Positions 14,263 through 20,533 of a stretch of 20,533 nt of DNA are shown piece after piece. A program made the translations under genes and the position numbers. This DNA comes from Treponema sp. (GTDB taxonomy: Bacteria > Spirochaetota > Spirochaetia > Treponematales > Treponemataceae). Numbering within the stretch: position 1 is the first letter of the stretch; each line of letters begins with the position of its first letter. The stretch is taken from NCBI GenBank assembly GCA_016297405.1, contig JAEDGP010000035.1, positions 1 to 20,533 on the forward strand. The letters are read 5' to 3'. The notes beneath the pieces are model-generated. The model was not told the DNA's origin, ran no database searches, and saw only the letters and a list, made by a program, of their open reading frames with translations.

Positions 14263-15201
14263 TTACGACTTTCCGCCTTCCAGAACAGAAACATCAAGCC
14301 GATTAAATGGAATATTGATTCCTGCCTCATCAAAACGTTGTTTGATCCCGATAAATACATCATTTTTCGTTTGAATCAAATCAGAAGGAATGAACCAAAC
14401 TGCCAAAGTCATTTTAATTCCGCTGTCATCAAAACCATCAAACCATGCAGCCGGCGCAGGTTCTTCAAGCACTGTTGAACAAAGCTCAGGAACCGTTTTT
14501 ATTGCAGCAAGAGCGGTTTTCATGTCTGTTTTATAATCAATCGAAACAGCAAAAGTCATTCGTTTCCTTGGAAAGTAGCTGTTGTTCGTAAAATTCGAAT
14601 TGATGATTGTTGAGTTTGGAATACGAATCATCTGATTATCAAGGGTATGAATCTTTACAGAAAGGAGCCCTACAGAATCAACAATGCCAGACTCACCACC
14701 AACCGTAATATAATCCCCCACCTTCATAGTTTTTTCGCTCAGCACAAACACACCACTAATAAGATTGCTTACCGAAGTTTGTGCAGCAAAACCAATTGCC
14801 AATCCAGCAATTCCTGCTGCCCCCCAGATAGCATTAATATTTACACCAAACAGGCTCAAAATGTACATGCCCGAAACCAAGTAGAACAGATATTTTACGC
14901 CTTTCTGCAGAATCATCATGTTGTGAGCACTCACCTTTTCTTCAGGCACTTTTTTCAAAGCCTTGTGCACACACTTATAAATGACCCACATGATTAAAAG
15001 AATTATAATGGCACCAATTAACCTAAATAGATGCCCCCATGTAATAAGGGATTTCATGTAGTTCACAAATTCATTAGTTTTTTCCACAGCCACATCTGCA
15101 GCATGATGTGTCACATCTGAAAAACTTTCTGAGTTTTCAACAACTTTTTCTGCAGTTTCAATAGTTTCAGTTACTTCAGCAGCAACAACTTCTTCGTTCA
15201 T
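14263..15201 (-). CDS. MscS-family small-conductance mechanosensitive channel
   Basis: A channel in the inner membrane that opens under membrane tension and releases solutes on osmotic downshock. The 312 residues have an acidic N-terminal segment (about 1-45), membrane helices at about 55-75 and 95-115, and the pore helix region GAAGIAGLAIGFAAQTSVSNLISGV, whose Gly/Ala packing pattern and following SEKTMKVGDYI are hallmarks of MscS. The beta domain and C-terminal alpha/beta domain follow. The frame extends to a TTG at 15213, but that codon overlaps the GGAG ribosome binding site; the ATG at 15201, 6 nt from the GGAG, is the real start. It is 45 bp after nth on the same strand and 41 bp before the HD hydrolase gene. 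Confidence 0.92.
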   Translation of the reverse strand: MNEEVVAAEVTETIETAEKVVENSESFSDVTHHAADVAVEKTNEFVNYMKSLITWGHLFRLIGAIIILLIMWVIYKCVHKALKKVPEEKVSAHNMMILQKGVKYLFYLVSGMYILSLFGVNINAIWGAAGIAGLAIGFAAQTSVSNLISGVFVLSEKTMKVGDYITVGGESGIVDSVGLLSVKIHTLDNQMIRIPNSTIINSNFTNNSYFPRKRMTFAVSIDYKTDMKTALAAIKTVPELCSTVLEEPAPAAWFDGFDDSGIKMTLAVWFIPSDLIQTKNDVFIGIKQRFDEAGINIPFNRLDVSVLEGGKS

Positions 15202-15246
15202 ATAAAACTCCAAATTTTAAATAAGGATTTAATATCCACCCTTTAA

Positions 15247-15906
15247 TTATAAATTATTGTCATAAAATTTCACCTGTTCATTATGACAACATAGATCATT
15301 TATAAGACAATTTTCACATTTTGGATTTCTTGCAGTACAAACATAACGGCCATGCAGAATAAACCAGTGATGGGCATGCTCCATATATTCATCAGGAATG
15401 CGCTCCATAAGGGAAGCCTCCACAGCCTCTGGAGTAGATCCTTGTGCTAATCCGATCTTTGGACAAATGCGCAAAAGATGAGTATCCACCGGCATTGTAT
15501 GCATTCCATAAACCACATTCAGCACAACATTTGCAGTTTTTCGCCCCACCCCAGGCAATTTCATCAAGGCTTCCCTGTCTTTAGGAATAACGCCTCCAAA
15601 ATCGCGCACAAGCATTTTGCTCAGGCCAATCACATTTTTTGCCTTTGCATTGTATAGGCCGATGGATTTTATGTATGGAATAAGGCCTTCCACCCCAAGT
15701 TCAGCCATTTTTTCTGGAGAATCGGCAATTTTGTACAAATCGGCCGTGGCTTTATTCACACTTTTATCAGTGGCCTGAGCAGAAAGCACAACAGAAACAA
15801 GCAAAGTAAATGGATTTGTCCATTCCAGCTCAGATTTTGGAGAAGGATTTTGAGCTTTGAACCGTTCCATAACCGCGATTATCTGTTCTTTCGTAAGAAG
15901 TTGCAT
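15247..15906 (-). CDS. nth: Endonuclease III, DNA glycosylase/AP lyase
   Basis: Removes oxidised pyrimidines from DNA and cleaves the abasic site in base excision repair. The 219 residues align along the length with E. coli Nth (211). The helix-hairpin-helix LPGVGRKTA (117-125) includes catalytic Lys123; catalytic Asp is Asp141 in PVDTHLLRI; the 4Fe-4S loop is C-x6-C-x2-C-x5-C at Cys190, 197, 200 and 206. The N-terminus fits the family. There is no Shine-Dalgarno sequence before the ATG, which is preceded by a run of T and an extended -10 promoter, so the message may be leaderless. It heads the likely nth-MscS-HD hydrolase transcript, a mixed grouping without an obvious shared pathway. Confidence 0.96.
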   Translation of the reverse strand: MQLLTKEQIIAVMERFKAQNPSPKSELEWTNPFTLLVSVVLSAQATDKSVNKATADLYKIADSPEKMAELGVEGLIPYIKSIGLYNAKAKNVIGLSKMLVRDFGGVIPKDREALMKLPGVGRKTANVVLNVVYGMHTMPVDTHLLRICPKIGLAQGSTPEAVEASLMERIPDEYMEHAHHWFILHGRYVCTARNPKCENCLINDLCCHNEQVKFYDNNL

Positions 15907-15913
15907 GAAAAAA

Positions 15914-15922
15914 ATTATATCA
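15914..15922 (-). promoter_or_regulatory. Extended -10 promoter of nth
   Basis: On the minus strand TGATATAAT (15922-15914) combines a perfect TATAAT with the TGn extension. No good -35 is seen, which extended -10 promoters tolerate. It ends 7 nt before the nth ATG, so the leader would be a base or two at most. Confidence 0.55.
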
Positions 15923-15946
15923 CTAAAATCAAATCTATGGAAATTT

Positions 15947-15971
15947 CAGAAAAGGCAGCAATCCCTGCTGC
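15947..15971 (-). terminator. Weak candidate terminator of ribE
   Basis: GCAGCA/TGCTGC (15955-15960 and 15966-15971) with a 5-nt loop is followed on the minus strand by CTTTTCTG. It lies about 40 bp after the ribE stop and before the nth promoter. The stem is short and the T-run broken. Confidence 0.3.
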
Positions 15972-16012
15972 AATAAAAGCGATGAAACAAACGCAGCCTT
16001 CAGACACAAAAT

Positions 16013-16696
16013 CTAATAGCCAAGCTGGCGAAGGCGCTCTTCAGTAAGTCCGTTTTCTGCACCACCATTTAAAAAGTCTCCAGAGTTACCGTTAGAAACG
16101 TTATTTTTTCTTAGCCCTAAAAACCTCTGCACATATTTTCCGATAATATCATTTTCCAGATTCACCACATCGCCAGCTTTTTTTGAAAGAAGCGTTGTTT
16201 CTTCCCCAGTGTGAGGAATTACAGAAACCGCAAAATCCTGCCCCCTCAATTTAGCCACAGTCAAACTAATTCCATCAATTGCAATTGAACCTTTTTCTAC
16301 AATCAGACCCAAAATTTCAGCGGTCGTTCCAATATAAACCCAAACTGCGTTGCTTTCTTTCGCCATCTGGCGGATTATTCCAGTTCCATCAATATGACCA
16401 CTTACAATATGCCCGCCAAACCTGCCATCCGCAGCCATAGCCCGCTCCAGATTCACCTTTGCCCCGGAAGAAAGCGCACCTAACGAAGATCTTCTAAGGG
16501 TTTCTGCCATTACATCAGCGCAAAACCCGCCTGCAAAAAGCGAAGTCACCGTCAGGCAAACCCCATTTACCGCAATGCTGTCCCCAACTTTCGTTCCTTC
16601 AAGCACTTTTTTCGCATCAATTTGCACAGAGCCACTTTCACCTCTGATTTCCACATTTTTTACAATTCCAGTTTCTTCAATTATTCCTGTAAACAT
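16013..16696 (-). CDS. ribE: Riboflavin synthase, alpha subunit
   Basis: Dismutates two 6,7-dimethyl-8-ribityllumazine molecules to riboflavin and a pyrimidinedione, the last step of the pathway. The 227 residues are two lumazine-binding repeats, about 1-97 (MFTGIIEETGIV, GDSIAVNGVCLTVT) and 98-195 (GGHIVSGHIDGTG, GSIAIDGISLTVA). The C-terminal tail (NNVSNGNSGDF onward, about 25 residues) is a little longer than in E. coli (213). A GGAG 5 nt before the ATG sets the start. It follows ribD on the same strand, 106 bp downstream, with a strong hairpin cluster between them that could lower or protect ribE mRNA. ribBA and ribH are not in the window. Confidence 0.95.
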   Translation of the reverse strand: MFTGIIEETGIVKNVEIRGESGSVQIDAKKVLEGTKVGDSIAVNGVCLTVTSLFAGGFCADVMAETLRRSSLGALSSGAKVNLERAMAADGRFGGHIVSGHIDGTGIIRQMAKESNAVWVYIGTTAEILGLIVEKGSIAIDGISLTVAKLRGQDFAVSVIPHTGEETTLLSKKAGDVVNLENDIIGKYVQRFLGLRKNNVSNGNSGDFLNGGAENGLTEERLRQLGY

Positions 16697-16712
16697 TTTT
16701 TCTCCATCTGAT

Positions 16713-16795
16713 GGGGGAAGTCTCCCCCTGGCGCCAGCCCAAGGGCTTTTGCCACCCCCTCGCCTAGGGGAAGCAAGACAATCTTGCTACCCCTA
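16713..16795. repeat. Hairpin cluster between ribD and ribE
   Basis: GGGGGA/TCCCCC with a four-base loop (16713-16728), the palindrome TGGCGCCA (16729-16736), AGCCC/GGGCT (16736-16747), and a long hairpin with arms 16765-16778 and 16782-16795: TAGGGG-A-AGCAAGA against TCTTGCT-A-CCCCTA, 13 pairs with one A-A mismatch and a 3-nt loop. No T-run follows on the minus strand, so it is not a plain terminator. It lies inside an otherwise co-directional gene pair. Confidence 0.65.
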
Positions 16796-16802
16796 AAACC
16801 CT

Positions 16803-18005
16803 TTATTCGCTTTTATCAGGCAAATCCATCTCAATCAAAATATCTTTACCCAACACCTTGATTTCCCTCACCTCATATTCAAAAGCATCACCCGCAAAAT
16901 CAATTCCCTTTCCGCGAACAGGTCCCAAAGCCTTGTCGCCGCCAAAAAACTTTGGTGCCACAAAAGCATAGATTTTATCCACCAGTCCCTTTTCCAAAAA
17001 TGAATAATTCAACTGGCCGCCGCCTTCCACCAGCACACTATCGATTTTGCGCCTACCAAGTTCCGTAACCAAAGCATTCAAATCAACGCCTTCGCCACTT
17101 TCCGGCAAAAGCATAACCTCAACCCCAAGTTTTTCAAGGGCAGCAATTTTTTCCCGGCCATCAAAACCCTGATTTGCCACAGAATCTTTTCCGGCAGCAA
17201 CAATAGTTGGAATCTCTGCTGCCGTTTCTGCAATCTGACACTTCAGCGGCAGGCGAAGGCTTTTATCGCAAATGACCCTAAGCGGATTGCTGTTACCATA
17301 AATATCAACTGAACTTTGAGGAAAATTATCGGCGGCCAGATTTTGCTCCTGCCCCAAAGTGTTTTCCAAAAGACGGCAATTTAAAAGCGGGTCATCAGCA
17401 AAAACCGTACCTATTCCTGCAACAATTGCGCTGTAGCGGTTCCTAAGTTCATGGACAAAGCCTCTTGCCACTTCCCCAGTAATCCATTTTGAACTGCCGG
17501 TTTTTGTAGCAATCTTTCCGTCTGCAGTCATAGCATATTTCAGCGCCACAAACGGCTTTTCTGTTGTAATGAATTTAAAGAAAATCTGATTCAATGCATC
17601 GCACTCATCAATCAGAAAATCCTCCACCACCTCAATTCCGTTTTTCCGCAAATATTGGTTGCCCTTTCCATGCACCAAAGGATTTGGATCTCTGGAACCA
17701 ACCACAACCTTGCGGATTCCATTTTCCACAATTGCAAGAGTACAAGGCGGCTGCTTTCCAAAATGGCAGCAAGGTTCCAGAGTCACATAAATTGTGGCGC
17801 CTTTTCCATTTTCACCACGGTTTTTCATATCTTCAATGGCATCACGCTCAGCATGAAGCAACCCGCATCGGTGATGAAACCCTTCGCCAATGATTTTTCC
17901 GTCCCGAACAATTACTGCACCAACCAGCGGATTAGGATTTGTCCATCCCTCTCCAAGTCTGGCAAGAGCAATTGCCCGCCTCATAAAAAATTCGTCCCTA
18001 ACCAT
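16803..18005 (-). CDS. ribD: Bifunctional riboflavin deaminase/reductase
   Basis: Catalyses deamination and then ribosyl-chain reduction of the pyrimidine intermediate in riboflavin synthesis. The 400-residue protein has an N-terminal zinc deaminase domain with HAE at 51-53 and the two Cys ligands Cys79 and Cys88 (PCCHFGKQPPC), then a NADPH reductase domain from about 150 (PFVALKYAMTADGKIAT, SKWITGEVAR, VEGGGQLNYSF). A stretch near 205-235 is longer than in B. subtilis RibD. Start choice: two ATGs (18008, 18005) overlap the mnmE stop; 18005 is 6 nt from AGGA and is preferred, although 18008 would give the classic four-base ATGA overlap. Either way translation is coupled to mnmE. A further TTG at 18020 is not needed. 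Confidence 0.95.
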   Translation of the reverse strand: MVRDEFFMRRAIALARLGEGWTNPNPLVGAVIVRDGKIIGEGFHHRCGLLHAERDAIEDMKNRGENGKGATIYVTLEPCCHFGKQPPCTLAIVENGIRKVVVGSRDPNPLVHGKGNQYLRKNGIEVVEDFLIDECDALNQIFFKFITTEKPFVALKYAMTADGKIATKTGSSKWITGEVARGFVHELRNRYSAIVAGIGTVFADDPLLNCRLLENTLGQEQNLAADNFPQSSVDIYGNSNPLRVICDKSLRLPLKCQIAETAAEIPTIVAAGKDSVANQGFDGREKIAALEKLGVEVMLLPESGEGVDLNALVTELGRRKIDSVLVEGGGQLNYSFLEKGLVDKIYAFVAPKFFGGDKALGPVRGKGIDFAGDAFEYEVREIKVLGKDILIEMDLPDKSE

Positions 18006-19399
18006 CATTTTCCTACACAAAAACGGCTGAAAATACTTCCAAGCACATCATCTGGAGAAACTTCACCGGTAAGTTCACCAAGTGCATTTTGCGCATCTTC
18101 CAGATCCTGTACAACAGCATCCAAAGTAAAATCTCTGGAAACTTCTATTGCATGACGCACGCATTCCAAAGCTTCTTCCACAGCCGATTTTTGTCGGGCG
18201 GAACCAATTCCTGCCTGAACTCGTTCCGTTGCCATACCAGAAGTAAGCACTTTTTTTACAGTTTCATAAAGATTACCAAGGCCCATTCCTTTTTTCGCAC
18301 TGATTTGAACCTGAGCCTTAAGCATTTTGATTTTTTCTGCTTCACCATCTGGAATCTGTGCATTTTTCCCAAAATCTTCAGAATCAACTTTATTCCAGAC
18401 CAGAACCACAGGTTCAGTACAATTTTCAAGAAATTCCATATCGTTCTGGCAAAGTCCAGCCAAGCTGTCCACCAGATACAGAACCGCATCTGCATCCTTG
18501 GAAAGTGATTTTGCCAGTTCCACTCCATGCGCTTCAATCACATCCCTTGTCTGGCGAAGGCCCGCTGTATCAAAAAGCCTTACAGGAACCCCACCAAAAT
18601 CGCACCAGCTTTCAAGCCAGTCTCTTGTGGTTCCTTCAATATCAGAAACGATAGCCCTTTCTTCTTTCAAAATTGCATTAAACAAGCTTGACTTACCAGC
18701 ATTTGTCCTGCCACACAAAACTACGCGGGCCCCATCCTGATACAGTTTTTCGCCTTTCCAGGAATCAGCCAAAGCCTTCAGACGCTTTTCGGCCGCAATC
18801 AAATTGCTGTCATCAAACGAATCAGCAATATTTTCTTCATCCTCCGGATATTCAATTTCCACTTCAATATTTGCAACCGTATCAATAATAAGCTTTTTGA
18901 TTTCATTAATTTCTTCAAAAAGATTTCCAGCCAGTCGGCCGGCTGCTCTGCTCCGGGATTCCCCGGTATGACTATCAATGATTTCCTGAACGGCTTCGGC
19001 CTTAGTTAAATCCGCTTTCCCATTGATATAAGCGCGGAAAGTAAATTCCCCCCGCTCTGCCTGGCGAAAACCACTTCTCAGCAAAAGATTCTGAATTGCC
19101 ATTACAACAGATGGACCGCCGTGACAGTTTATTTCTACCATTTCTTCGCCAGTAAAACTTTTTGGCGCCCTGTAAACGGCAACCATAACTTCATCAATCC
19201 TTACGCCGTCATCCAAAACCCAACCATACACCAAAGTATTGCCGCCGGCCTTATGCAAAGCTTTTGGACGTGAAAAAAGCTTCGAAAACAATTCGATTGT
19301 GCCTGTCCCCGAACAGCGCACTATTCCTAAAGCAGCAGGCGCCAGAGCGGTTGCAATCGCACAAATCGGTTCTTCTGGAGCATATTTTGGATTAGCCAT
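18005..19399 (-). CDS. mnmE: tRNA modification GTPase MnmE
   Basis: With MnmG it installs the 5-carboxymethylaminomethyl group on wobble uridine of certain tRNAs, using GTP and a folate-derived carbon. The 464 residues have the N-terminal folate-binding domain (about 1-120), a helical domain, an inserted G domain with G1 GRTNAGKS (230-237; usually GRPNAGKS), G2 TTR (257-259), G3 DTAG (277-280) and G4 NKVD (336-339), and the C-terminal end FCVGK carrying the conserved cysteine. GAGG 5 nt before the ATG sets the start. It opens an mnmE-ribD-ribE transcript; the ribD start overlaps its stop. Linkage to riboflavin genes may reflect only co-transcription, though the partner MnmG uses FAD. Confidence 0.97.
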   Translation of the reverse strand: MANPKYAPEEPICAIATALAPAALGIVRCSGTGTIELFSKLFSRPKALHKAGGNTLVYGWVLDDGVRIDEVMVAVYRAPKSFTGEEMVEINCHGGPSVVMAIQNLLLRSGFRQAERGEFTFRAYINGKADLTKAEAVQEIIDSHTGESRSRAAGRLAGNLFEEINEIKKLIIDTVANIEVEIEYPEDEENIADSFDDSNLIAAEKRLKALADSWKGEKLYQDGARVVLCGRTNAGKSSLFNAILKEERAIVSDIEGTTRDWLESWCDFGGVPVRLFDTAGLRQTRDVIEAHGVELAKSLSKDADAVLYLVDSLAGLCQNDMEFLENCTEPVVLVWNKVDSEDFGKNAQIPDGEAEKIKMLKAQVQISAKKGMGLGNLYETVKKVLTSGMATERVQAGIGSARQKSAVEEALECVRHAIEVSRDFTLDAVVQDLEDAQNALGELTGEVSPDDVLGSIFSRFCVGK

Positions 19400-19436
19400 G
19401 TTTTCCTCGCAAAACTAAAATCTTTCAGCATTATAA

Positions 19437-19465
19437 ATTATAATAAGAAAACACAAGTTTATGAA
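19437..19465 (-). promoter_or_regulatory. Candidate mnmE operon promoter
   Basis: On the minus strand TTCATA (19465-19460), a 17-bp spacer and TATAAT (19442-19437) lie about 37 bp before the mnmE ATG. A second TATAAT lies a few bases downstream and could be used instead. The leader would hold the GAGG ribosome binding site. Confidence 0.5.
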
Positions 19466-19468
19466 TAC

Positions 19469-19503
19469 AAAAAAAAATCGCCGGCATTTTTATATGCCAG
19501 CGA
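19469..19503 (-). terminator. Rho-independent terminator of the HD-GYP gene
   Basis: Read on the minus strand, TCGCTGGCAT (19503-19494) pairs with ATGCCGGCGA (19487-19478), ten positions with one mismatch and a 6-nt loop, and is followed by nine T (19477-19469). It begins 26 bp after the HD-GYP stop and separates it from mnmE. Confidence 0.9.
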
Positions 19504-19528
19504 CTCTTATATCAAAAAATCAAATCTT

Positions 19529-20533
19529 TTAGATGATTTCCTTCAATGCATTAATTACGTCCGGATCATAAATATTAGACTGTTCTGCCAGCGTATCGCA
19601 TACAGTGTCCTTATCCATTCCACCGCGATAGCTTCTCTTTGAAGACATGGCAACAAAGCTGTCTGCTACGCGAATGATTCTTGCAATCTGCGGAATCTTT
19701 TCACCTTTCAGACCATTCTTTCCAGAACCGTCCATATTTTCATGGTGCCACTTTGCAGCATCTTCAAAAACCTGCCAATAGCGGCGAGGCACAAACTGAA
19801 GATTTTCTTCAGCTTTATCAGTATGCTGATTCAATTCCTTGCGCTGTTCTTCTGTAAGCTGCTCAGCAGAAAGCAGTTCCTGATCCACGCTCATAAAGCC
19901 GGCATCATAAACCATGGCTGCACAAAAATAAACCATGGCATCACGCTGACGCATTCCAAGCTTCATCGCCAGTTTATAAACCAATTCAGAAACATTTTTC
20001 GAATTATTTTTTCGTCCCGTAACCTGATCGATTCTTGCTCCAAGATCTTCGCATTTTGCTGCCAGATCCCGCATTTCTTCTTTTTCTTCAGGAGTTTCTT
20101 CAGGTTCGGGCAATGCATCCACACCCCATCTTGAACTTCCTGCAGATTTCAGACCATTCTCACCATATATGTCGGTAACACCACCAAGCATAAGCTGGTT
20201 TGTCTGGCTTTGATTCTGAGCCAAAAGCTTGAATGCTTCAGCATACTGCATCTGCTGAACGCGGCTTTGCTTTGCACTAAGACGAACAATCAGAAGAATG
20301 AGTCCTATCAACAACATGATGATAAGGATTACGACAAGAATCAGGATAATCACTCCGTTCCATTTTTTATCGCTTTTTTCGTTCGCCTCTTTCATCTGCT
20401 TACTGGTTTGCTCAGCATTTTCTTTCATCTGCTTACCCTGCTCGGTGATTGCAGTGATAAGTTTTTCATTTGATTCTTTGGTCTGCTCAGCCTGGTTCTT
20501 CAAACTTTCAATAAACTGCTGCTGCTCTTTTTT
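19529..20533 (-). CDS. Membrane-anchored degenerate HD-GYP-like protein, 5' end outside window
   Basis: The frame is open to the right edge (334 residues visible), so the start lies outside; a TTG at 20503 inside the frame is not a convincing start. Visible order: a polar Lys/Glu/Gln-rich helical stretch (about 1-57), one membrane segment (about 60-83), a linker with an acidic run (about 142-155), and an HD-GYP-like domain (about 180-334). HD-GYP proteins hydrolyse cyclic di-GMP. Here the metal-binding HD is Tyr-Asp (209-210, MVYDAGF), while His237, His263-His264 (WHHENMDGSG), and VADSF with the following KRSYR (289-303) remain. GYP itself is degenerate (GSGKNGLKG). Loss of the first His suggests altered or lost catalysis, perhaps a binding or sensor role. 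A strong terminator follows. Confidence 0.8.
   Translation of the reverse strand, partial: KKEQQQFIESLKNQAEQTKESNEKLITAITEQGKQMKENAEQTSKQMKEANEKSDKKWNGVIILILVVILIIMLLIGLILLIVRLSAKQSRVQQMQYAEAFKLLAQNQSQTNQLMLGGVTDIYGENGLKSAGSSRWGVDALPEPEETPEEKEEMRDLAAKCEDLGARIDQVTGRKNNSKNVSELVYKLAMKLGMRQRDAMVYFCAAMVYDAGFMSVDQELLSAEQLTEEQRKELNQHTDKAEENLQFVPRRYWQVFEDAAKWHHENMDGSGKNGLKGEKIPQIARIIRVADSFVAMSSKRSYRGGMDKDTVCDTLAEQSNIYDPDVINALKEII

Overview
The window looks like a chromosomal segment of a spirochaete, most likely a host-associated Treponema. The main reason is the paired uncharacterised families TIGR03546 and TIGR03545. The low-to-moderate GC, the gene repertoire and the style of the proteins agree. 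This is recognition from sequence alone, with no search behind it. Most of the window is housekeeping and metabolic. I see no prophage, integrase, transposase, CRISPR array, tRNA or rRNA.

Layout from left to right: a 3'-truncated unknown gene (1-355, minus); a cobalamin-dependent methionine synthase without its reactivation domain (550-3195, minus); a divergent PurF-like phosphoribosyltransferase whose catalytic Cys2 is Gly (3361-4794, plus); a solitary beta-type DNA methyltransferase (4973-5962, minus) with hairpin-rich, repeat-like DNA on both sides; a nucleobase operon pyrE - xpt - NCS2 xanthine/uracil permease (9001 down to 6309, minus); the detached MetH reactivation domain (9191-9817, plus); the TIGR03546-TIGR03545 membrane pair (9931-12938, plus); a two-way terminator; an nth - MscS channel - HD hydrolase group (15906 down to 13052, minus); an mnmE - ribD - ribE group (19399 down to 16013, minus); and a membrane-anchored, degenerate HD-GYP protein running off the right edge (minus).

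How the parts fit: the MetH core and the separate reactivation protein, about 6 kb apart and on opposite strands, should together make one working methionine synthase. pyrE, xpt and the permease form a PRPP-consuming salvage/synthesis unit. The PurF-like protein keeps the PRPP site and the likely Fe-S cysteines but has lost glutaminase chemistry. The TIGR03545 protein has the layout of AsmA-like envelope proteins and probably works with its small membrane partner.

Two genome-level patterns stand out. First, five minus-strand genes that open transcription units (the left-edge unknown, metH, the methyltransferase, pyrE, nth) have a -10-like box 5-8 nt before the ATG and no Shine-Dalgarno sequence, so they may be leaderless. 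Plus-strand genes and internal operon genes have ordinary ribosome binding sites. Second, four intergenic regions (4796-4977, 5963-6308, 9074-9138, 16713-16795) are packed with short hairpins. Two of them share a 13-mer close to TGAGCTTGTCGAA, which suggests REP-like dispersed repeats. Several start codons are set here by ribosome binding sites and differ from the longest open frame (xpt, TIGR03546, HD hydrolase, MscS, ribD).
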